Shown here piece after piece: positions 61,501-64,000 of a stretch of 64,000 nt of DNA (its first letter is position 1; every line of letters starts with the position of its first letter). The notes beneath the pieces are model-generated. The model ran no database searches. It was not told the origin of the DNA and saw nothing but the letters and a program-made list of their open reading frames with translations. The DNA lies in the NCBI GenBank assembly GCA_023634235.1, contig JAMKCF010000018.1, positions 12,474,768 through 12,538,767 of the forward strand, in the 5' to 3' direction. Origin of the DNA: Pisaster brevispinus (taxonomy: Eukaryota; Echinodermata; Asteroidea; Forcipulatida; Asteriidae). The position numbers were made by a program, and so were the translations under genes.

Positions 61501-64000
61501 TACACGTACATGTATACACACACCGTCATAGTGCATGCACTACACACGTGTCTAGGCTAGAACGGAGCGATTTGCTTCCTAGTACAGTTCTTACGAGCAT
61601 CCTGTACACAAAAATATCACTGATAAATGCATTTTTGTTGACTATAGAAATTTAATATTTTGTATAACTCACGATAAAAATCAAAGCAAAGTGATGTCAA
61701 ACTTGCCGTTCATGTGACCATGATGCGACAGATTCGGACTGCGTAGCGCCTATGCTGAACGTTGTTTTCGCTGGTATCCGTCAGCGTGTAAGCGAAGTAG
61801 CATTTCAAGCGTAGGTTACCAGCGAAATGTTTCTGGTTTTCAGATCGGACAGAACCGCAAGGCTGGTCCGATCCGAAAATAGTTTGGCAACAAAATTTAT
61901 TTCCAGACCTTGACTGAACGGTAAGCTTTTACGCAACAATGTTTTTCAGATCTCGCTACAAAAGTATGAAAAACAATACATTTTGTCATCATGGGGCCGC
62001 AAAAATACCTTGTATTATCCGTGTTCTCGTTACGCCCGTGCTCGTATCTTCCATTTTTCAAGACATAGAAACACGCATGAGACAGTTCAGGACCAGTGAA
62101 ATACCTTGTATAAACCGGCGTCTCGTATCTTTCGAGCTCGTATTAACGAGAGTCGACTGTACATGTATATCATACAAATCATATGGATATCCTACCGTTT
62201 TTCAGTCTTGAAGACTTGTAAGCGTAGACGTAGACCATTCTGAACTACTTTGTTATGACATTGCTTAGAGCAGGCACACTTGCTGTTACACTCATATATT
62301 CTGTATAAAAAAATAATTAAAATAAAATTGTTTATTTCAGGAGTAGTAGCAACAATTTTATGTTGAAGTAAAACTTTGTTTTTTCAAAATAGTTACTAAA
62401 TCCAGTACTGATGGTCTGGGTCTCAATCTCAACACCCGTAGGTCTCAGTCTGGATCTCAACACCAGATCTAAGGCCAAGTTCGCGCAATGACCAATGGTT
62501 AACTAGTGGATGTAGGGCATGCGCACTGAAGTTGTAGAGCAAACGACTCTAGTCATGTCATGTCAAAGCGACTGGCGATTTGACGTACTTTATCATTTTC
62601 TGATAACTGGTCCATTCATCACCATGCCATAAAAACGGCTATTGATAACCAGCGATGCGACCATGCCCAGTATACTGGTTCCATATAGTCGACTAGTGTA
62701 GTCCAACTAACTTAGTCGAACTATTGTTTGATTTTGTGATAATGTTCTCCTTCTTTTGTATTTGCGATTAACTAGTGTTGAAATAAAAGAGTACAGTAAG
62801 TGGACTGATAATAATAATAATATTAATGCTCGCTCAAATGAAGCGAAATAATATTATATTAAAATGACAGTGGTAAGAATCTCTTTTTTGAGGTTTTGGT
62901 GGTCTTGAAAAGATTGTTGGTTTTTGAGGAAGTCAGTGACTCTCAGTGTTTTTTCGTTTGTGTCCTGTGGTTGGAGCTTGTCTTGATCTTGAGAAGAAAT
63001 TGAACAGTTTTGTGGCTGTTGTTCTTTCCTCGTCTGTCTTGAACTGCGTCTTGATTTCTTCTTCCGCTGCCTTTCTTGCCTCTGCCAGTCTCACTTCTAT
63101 GTCGATCTTGAACTTGTTGTATTGGTCCAGGGTGAGTTCTGTGAATAGGACGCACACTTTCGTCTCTAGGCCTTTCCAGGATTCTTTGAAAGTATCCTCA
63201 GAGGTCAAGAGACGGTGTGGGTGTGGCGGTCTTGATTGCTGCACTATCCAGTTGACTTGTTTGCATAGTACATGGGTTTAAATTGTACACATCTTTTCAA
63301 CTGACAATAAAGTATAATTTTGATTGCCTGCTATGACAATACAAGTGACATATTTATATGCACATTTTATACTGTATTGCTTACATTTTCCTTCATATTT
63401 GACCTTGTATAACCTTTATGACCGTAAAGTGACCTACATTTTATGTTATTGACTTCTCATCTGTATGTTTGCATTCCATGCACCAATAGCTTTAATTTGA
63501 TACCAAACATGATATGGGCCAAGTGGGCACCCGTCAGATTCTGAACCTAGACACCCTCATCTATAATTTTCAGCAATAAAATTGCATTTGTACCCTACTT
63601 CACAATCATATGGAGGTTCTACCTAACTATATAGATTAAATGATTTATATCTAGTGGTAGGGCTTGCATCTTTAAACATTGAACTCTGTCCAAGGGTTCA
63701 GTAATATCAATTACATTCCTTGTTATGTTTGCCAAAACCAAACATCAATTAGAATTTGCATTTAACAAGTAAACATTTTAGCATGGTTGAAAAACATGTA
63801 AAAACTAAGATTTGCAGTTACAAAAACGGTTTCAGAACAACCACAGCTCATGAAACAAGTTATTACATGGTTCCATCAAACAGCCTAGTTCCTAAATAAG
63901 ATGTAATTGTATAATGCTAAGATAGAGCTCATGAACTTACCCTGTAGATACTAGATTGTGGAGTTGTCTATATTTATAGCCTATCTCGTTAAGATGCTTG
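24150..64000 (-). CDS. SETDB1: SETDB1 histone H3-K9 methyltransferase, C-terminal half (12 exons; 5' part outside window)
   Basis: Twelve minus-strand exons join in frame into 450 aa: 63941-64000, 62196-62300, 59172-59314, 49370-49478, 47719-47817, 46530-46631, 41786-42108, 38795-38842, 28955-29002, 26135-26244, 25002-25090 and 24150-24267. In order they give the end of the pre-SET domain ([20 protein letters not shown]), the first SET half ([31 protein letters not shown]), an acidic and serine-rich insert of about 240 residues, the second SET half ([14 protein letters not shown] then [31 protein letters not shown]) and the post-[16 protein letters not shown] with stop. This split SET layout is diagnostic of SETDB1/ESET, which trimethylates H3K9 to silence transposons. 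The N-terminal Tudor and MBD domains should lie beyond 64000. The SET-binding residues HSCNPN and the post-SET cysteines are intact. The introns are packed with repeats. Confidence 0.96.
25002..25090 (-). CDS. SETDB1: SETDB1 exon, second SET half
   Basis: Acceptor cctattacag, donor AAAAG/gtattg. Codes [20 protein letters not shown] then [15 protein letters not shown] is the active-site motif of SET enzymes and is intact. Confidence 0.96.
25280..25622. mobile_element. Small DNA transposon with CATTTA duplication
   Basis: CAGGCATGCAACT at 25280-25292 is inverted as AGTTGCATGCCTG at 25610-25622, and CATTTA flanks both ends (25274-25279 and 25623-25628). Inside are a poly-A run of about 29 bases (25517-25545) and GCGGAAATCCGCGGAAACGC. 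Length is 343 bp. The superfamily is uncertain because a 6-bp duplication could be a partly decayed 8-bp one. It lies in the 3'UTR-side region between two SETDB1 exons. Confidence 0.8.
26135..26244 (-). CDS. SETDB1: SETDB1 exon, start of second SET half
   Basis: Acceptor tggtgttttag, donor CTGAAC/gtaagt. Codes [14 protein letters not shown], then [19 protein letters not shown]. The GN(L/I)(G/A)R(Y/F)(L/I)N motif is the cofactor-binding asparagine region of SET domains. Confidence 0.95.
26860..27220. repeat. Dispersed repeat, copy 2
   Basis: Same-direction partner of positions 1-400; see that entry for the shared words. It lies in a SETDB1 intron on the antisense-neutral side and has no ORF of note. 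Confidence 0.7.
27504..28457. mobile_element. DNA transposon with inverted GGTCCAAATAGAAACG ends
   Basis: GGTCCAAATAGAAACG (27504-27519) is answered by CGTTTCTATTTGGACC (28442-28457). The arms continue with GTCGAACGGTTGC (about 27533) and GCAACCGTTCGAC at the right. The target duplication could not be fixed. A small hairpin (27984-28086, AGTGCGCAAT with AAGCAAT arms) is nested inside. No transposase ORF. Confidence 0.75.
28680..28890. repeat. Irregular GGACTTGGACTCGG tandem repeat
   Basis: Hexamer-like units GGACTT, GGACTC and GGACAAACAGGGACTTGG are repeated irregularly for about 200 bp. The same words occur at 26738-26755 and 55580-55675. An apparent glycine-rich ORF over it is a composition effect. 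Confidence 0.75.
28955..29002 (-). CDS. SETDB1: SETDB1 small exon, SET insert
   Basis: Acceptor tatccctacag, donor AAGA/gtgagt. Codes [15 protein letters not shown]. It is supported by matching phase with both neighbours; no strong motif. It flanks the intron that holds the 23-bp satellite. Confidence 0.72.
29250..37905. repeat. Giant 23-bp satellite array, about 376 units, inside a SETDB1 intron
   Basis: The unit is GGTCTCATCATCTCAAC plus TATAAA, 23 bp. GTCT anchors at 29257, 30062, 31281, 32477, 33075, 35007, 35881 and 36962 are all separated by exact multiples of 23, and the last at 37880 is off by 2, explained by one shortened unit at about 37432-37442. Variation is almost only substitution: TATAAAG/TATAGAG, CTC/CTT, CATC/CCTC. 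The first few units have AACAATAAAG instead. All frames contain stops, so it is non-coding. The array makes up about 88 percent of the intron between exons 38795-38842 and 28955-29002. Confidence 0.97.
37971..38699. mobile_element. Tc1/mariner-type MITE, copy 1
   Basis: The ends are CAGTCGACTCTCGTTAATAC and its inverse GTATTAACGAGAGTCGACTG, flanked by TA (37969-37970 and 38700-38701). A TA duplication and CAGT-type ends fit the Tc1/mariner superfamily, perhaps the pogo/Tigger branch. There is no transposase. It sits about 60 bp from the satellite. A second copy with the same orientation lies at 61414-62159. Confidence 0.9.
38795..38842 (-). CDS. SETDB1: SETDB1 small exon, SET insert
   Basis: Acceptor atgattttcag, donor CCTG/gtaagg. 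Codes [15 protein letters not shown]. The NYGYN(P/T)SP motif is recognisable in vertebrate SETDB1 inserts, which supports this 48-bp exon. Confidence 0.87.
39178..41067. repeat. Block of degenerate repeats with palindromic ACTTCCGG...CCGGAAGT
   Basis: CTTCCGGTTTGAACC followed by GGAAGT and CAAGGTCAAA recurs near 39290, 39428, 39578, 39678 and 40363, with relics near 40690. Each is followed by a stretch such as GATTGTAAAAATCCAATGTG and TGGTTCAGGAGTTATGA. The unit spacing is roughly 100-160 bp where intact. AGGTGTTCGTG at the left (39181) and its inverse CACAAACACCT at the right (41053-41063) may be the ends. The right end also forms a small hairpin. Some 40-kb ORFs here are noise. Confidence 0.7.
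41786..42108 (-). CDS. SETDB1: SETDB1 exon, largest, SET insert
   Basis: Acceptor cacgattacag, donor AGAG/gtaatg, 323 bp. Codes [20 protein letters not shown], later [18 protein letters not shown] and [16 protein letters not shown]. It is a basic, serine-rich, probably disordered linker. A different frame over the same bases also stays open for 82 codons but has no splice partners. Confidence 0.82.
42645..42835. repeat. Short inverted-repeat MITE
   Basis: TATAGACCTATATCGTGGTG and GGCCATCTTGAT at the left are inverse to ACCAAGATGG...GGCATGATAAGGGTCTATAGG at the right. The arms are diverged and ends approximate. It lies in a SETDB1 intron. Confidence 0.6.
43085..43690. repeat. 43-bp minisatellite, about 14 copies
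   Basis: The unit is GAGTACTTGGTACTTGGCTG then TTTGACTTAGTGCTCGGATGTC, about 43 bp. Variants are CTT/CTC and GGATG/GAATG, with one shortened unit near 43430. The words TACTCGGACTC upstream at 42360-42460 may be related. It lies in the intron between SETDB1 exons 46530-46631 and 41786-42108. Confidence 0.92.
43760..46520. other. SETDB1 intron sequence without recognised element
   Basis: AT-rich sequence with simple tracts (TATATATG near 44218, poly-G at about 45606-45618) and no ORF of recognisable family. Several ACATGTACATGT words occur. Nothing else can be supported. Confidence 0.45.
46530..46631 (-). CDS. SETDB1: SETDB1 exon, SET insert
   Basis: Acceptor ttattaataatag-type, donor TTG/gtaaga. 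The in-frame product contains [19 protein letters not shown]. Sequence conservation is weak in this part of the family; the exon is supported by open frame, splice sites and phase on both sides. Confidence 0.68.
46640..47710. other. SETDB1 intron sequence without recognised element
   Basis: No repeats with definable ends and only short ORFs of random appearance were seen in this stretch between exons 46530-46631 and 47719-47817. Confidence 0.4.
47719..47817 (-). CDS. SETDB1: SETDB1 exon, acidic part of SET insert
   Basis: Acceptor gtttcatag, donor CT/gtaagt. Codes [20 protein letters not shown] and an acidic continuation. It is assigned by phase, strand and composition and not by a conserved motif. 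Confidence 0.8.
48300..48540. repeat. T-rich and (TTTA)n low-complexity tract
   Basis: Poly-T with interruptions leads into ATTTATTTATTTATTT and then TTAATTGATATTAATTATTAA palindromic AT sequence broken by single changes. It directly precedes the second copy of the degenerate coding repeat. Confidence 0.8.
48600..49080. repeat. Degenerate protein-coding repeat, copy 2 (inverted relative to 9795-10260)
   Basis: On the minus strand 48607-48720 reads [16 protein letters not shown], then [13 protein letters not shown] to a stop. On the plus strand 48840-49080 reads [20 protein letters not shown] then [13 protein letters not shown]. Both blocks match copy 1 in the inverse layout. The two readings are on opposite strands, so they may be parts of two genes or one element with divergent ORFs. 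No family recognised. Confidence 0.55.
49370..49478 (-). CDS. SETDB1: SETDB1 exon, start of SET insert
   Basis: Acceptor ctacctgcag, donor CAATG/gtaagt. Codes [19 protein letters not shown] followed by a serine tract. EN.KEGYESD is conserved in SETDB1 directly after the first SET half. Confidence 0.92.
49665..49990 (-). mobile_element. tRNA-derived SINE, minus orientation, same family as 3998-4322
   Basis: Read on the minus strand: A box TGGCTGAGTGG (49961-49971), B box GGATTCAAATCC (49903-49914), then ACTTGTGTTCTTGAGCAAG, GATATTGTGTTTGAAAAAGC and the tail AAATGCGCTATATAAGATCT with TTATTATTATTAT. Its head abuts the 49-bp minisatellite. Confidence 0.82.
49992..51373. repeat. 49-bp hairpin minisatellite, left part (about 28 units)
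   Basis: Each 49-bp unit contains ACACTGATGTGTG, the loop ATAAG, and CACACCAGTGT, then CAACTCAGTCCACTCCACTT. The two halves are inverse with one mismatch, so every unit can fold into an 11-bp hairpin. Variants: ACTGAT/ACAGAT, CAACTCAGTCC/CAGCTCAGGAC. The array is interrupted at 51373 by the Harbinger element and continues at 57585. It lies in the SETDB1 intron between exons 59172-59314 and 49370-49478. Confidence 0.95.
51590..53571 (+). pseudogene. Harbinger DDE transposase (HARBI1-like), decayed
   Basis: Conserved pieces appear in order: [17 protein letters not shown] (about 51904), SLWRLAT (about 52010), [16 protein letters not shown] (first catalytic Asp codon 52161-52163), exon 52724-52829 with [19 protein letters not shown], exon 53240-53571 with [10 protein letters not shown] (second Asp) and [15 protein letters not shown] (catalytic Glu) followed by [13 protein letters not shown]. 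The DDE residues remain, but in-frame TGA codons occur at 51901, 52000, 52113 and 52131, and single-base frame breaks near 52200 and 53381. Three of the four TGA codons stand where an arginine is expected, consistent with CGA to TGA decay at CpG. The first 60-codon ORF from 51593 may be its N-terminus. Confidence 0.88.
52980..53170. repeat. Dispersed repeat in the transposase intron (relative at 3485-3540)
   Basis: GTTTTCTTGTGAAACTT followed by ATGC(T/G)TATGCGTTCCCGAACAC and TAGTGTTT matches 3491-3541 in the same direction. The unit includes a GACACGTGACGTCACCTTG palindromic stretch. Ends undefined. Confidence 0.6.
54908..56951 (-). pseudogene. Harbinger Myb/SANT-like DNA-binding protein, decayed
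   Basis: From ATG at 56951 the minus strand codes [20 protein letters not shown], then [20 protein letters not shown] and [14 protein letters not shown], the trihelix/SANT-like domain of the second Harbinger protein, which recruits the transposase to DNA. A TGA at about 56670 stands where the family usually has tryptophan, and a frame break near 56600 precedes an acidic stretch. A small exon at 55709-55798 ([20 protein letters not shown], gtaagt donor) and a last exon at 54908-55384 ([20 protein letters not shown], coiled coil, then proline- and glutamine-rich) complete it. Family function is well established; this copy is broken. Confidence 0.82.
57585..59055. repeat. 49-bp hairpin minisatellite, right part (about 30 units)
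   Basis: Continuation of the 49-bp array after the transposon; units are the same with a few indels (for example a shortened unit near 57745-57775 with CAACTCCACTTCCACC and one with extra AA near 58466). It ends near 59055, about 120 bp from a SETDB1 exon. Confidence 0.95.
59172..59314 (-). CDS. SETDB1: SETDB1 exon, first half of SET
   Basis: Acceptor ataatacacag, donor TTG/gtgagt. Codes [20 protein letters not shown] and [13 protein letters not shown]. The GWG(L/I)R segment forms the start of the cofactor-binding site in SET enzymes. Confidence 0.95.
59553..60564. mobile_element. DNA transposon with AAACTATTCCCGGG ends
   Basis: AAACTATTCCCGGGTA followed by GTTTCCGGGACAG (about 59554-59584) is inverted near 60520-60564 as CCGGAAATTACCCGGGAATAG. 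Weaker inverse similarity extends outward. The target site is unclear. Inside, 60274-60492 (plus) is open for 72 codons with [20 protein letters not shown] and [20 protein letters not shown], which looks protein-like; no family was recognised. It may be a transposase relic or a captured exon. Confidence 0.6.
60732..61411. repeat. 43-bp minisatellite, about 16 copies
   Basis: The unit is ACTACACAACCTGGCACAG then TACATACTGGTATATCAAAGGT, about 43 bp. Variants are ACACAACC/ACCCAAGC and GGTAA/GGTGA, with one unit carrying an 8-bp ACATGTAT insertion near 60981. The right end is cut by the second Tc1/mariner MITE. Intron of SETDB1 between exons 62196-62300 and 59172-59314. Confidence 0.93.
61414..62159. 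mobile_element. Tc1/mariner-type MITE, copy 2
   Basis: Same family and orientation as 37971-38699: ends CAGTCGACTCTCGTTAATAC and the inverse, flanked by TA (61412-61413 and 62160-62161). The two copies differ mainly by substitutions and small indels (746 versus 729 bp). It ends 35 bp from the SETDB1 exon 62196-62300. Confidence 0.92.
62196..62300 (-). CDS. SETDB1: SETDB1 exon, end of pre-SET
   Basis: Acceptor tttttatacag, donor CG/gtagga. Codes [16 protein letters not shown] then KVVQNG and [10 protein letters not shown]. The cysteines belong to the zinc cluster of the pre-SET domain. Confidence 0.93.
62933..63244 (-). CDS. Intronic ORF of unknown nature
   Basis: A 103-codon minus-strand ORF in the SETDB1 intron reads protein-like: [40 protein letters not shown] and [12 protein letters not shown], with a charged alpha-helical middle. 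It has no splice sites of the right phase for joining SETDB1, so I do not count it as an exon. It could be a relic of a transposon-encoded protein or a nested gene fragment. The family is not recognised. Confidence 0.4.
   Translation of the reverse strand: MQQSRPPHPHRLLTSEDTFKESWKGLETKVCVLFTELTLDQYNKFKIDIEVRLAEARKAAEEEIKTQFKTDEERTTATKLFNFFSRSRQAPTTGHKRKNTESH
63941..64000 (-). CDS. SETDB1: SETDB1 exon, pre-SET (runs off window)
   Basis: In-frame [20 protein letters not shown] precedes a gtaagttc donor at 63940. The GYKY...L..TG pattern directly before YECN is seen in SETDB1 pre-SET domains. The exon continues beyond the right edge. Confidence 0.88.

Overview
The window is nuclear DNA from an intron-rich animal, most likely a marine invertebrate and possibly an invertebrate deuterostome; the species cannot be named from sequence alone. 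The evidence is GT-AG introns of 0.3 to 10 kb, animal gene families (ADA2/ADGF, BTB-BACK-Kelch, SETDB1), tRNA-derived SINEs, and abundant cut-and-paste DNA transposons, foldback elements and minisatellites. There is no bacterial-style operon, no rRNA and no CRISPR array.

Three host genes are supported. (1) 562-1191, plus strand: the last two coding exons of an ADA2/ADGF-type secreted adenosine deaminase, whose 5' part lies left of the window. (2) 14605-19122, plus strand: a complete three-exon BTB-BACK-Kelch (KLHL) protein of 596 aa, probably a CUL3 ubiquitin-ligase adaptor. (3) 24150 to beyond 64000, minus strand: the last 12 coding exons (450 aa) of SETDB1, the H3K9 methyltransferase with a SET domain split by a long insert. 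All splice phases match. It is convergent with the KLHL gene, with about 5 kb between the stop codons. Most short ORFs elsewhere are noise.

The rest is mostly repeats. 1300-1860: LINE-like tail and a 41-bp minisatellite. 2508-3199: inverted-repeat elements. 5518-9310: a foldback element with a TA-flanked mariner-type MITE in its middle and a second foldback element (9-bp target duplication) in its right arm. 10694-12714: hAT-type element with an 8-bp duplication. 20570-28460: several small inverted-repeat elements and SINEs.

The SETDB1 introns are filled with repeats. One holds about 376 copies of a 23-bp satellite (29.25-37.91 kb) in near-perfect register. Another holds a 49-bp hairpin minisatellite (49.99-59.05 kb) split by a decayed 6.2-kb PIF/Harbinger transposon with a DDE transposase and a Myb/SANT-like partner gene. 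Others hold 43-bp minisatellites, two copies of a Tc1/mariner-type MITE, and a block of repeats with palindromic ACTTCCGG motifs. The gene for a heterochromatin-forming enzyme is therefore itself packed with sequences of the kind such enzymes silence. I found no convincing new multi-gene system. The most unusual items are the satellite's register and higher-order structure, the exactly reconstructable Harbinger insertion, and the nested foldback elements.
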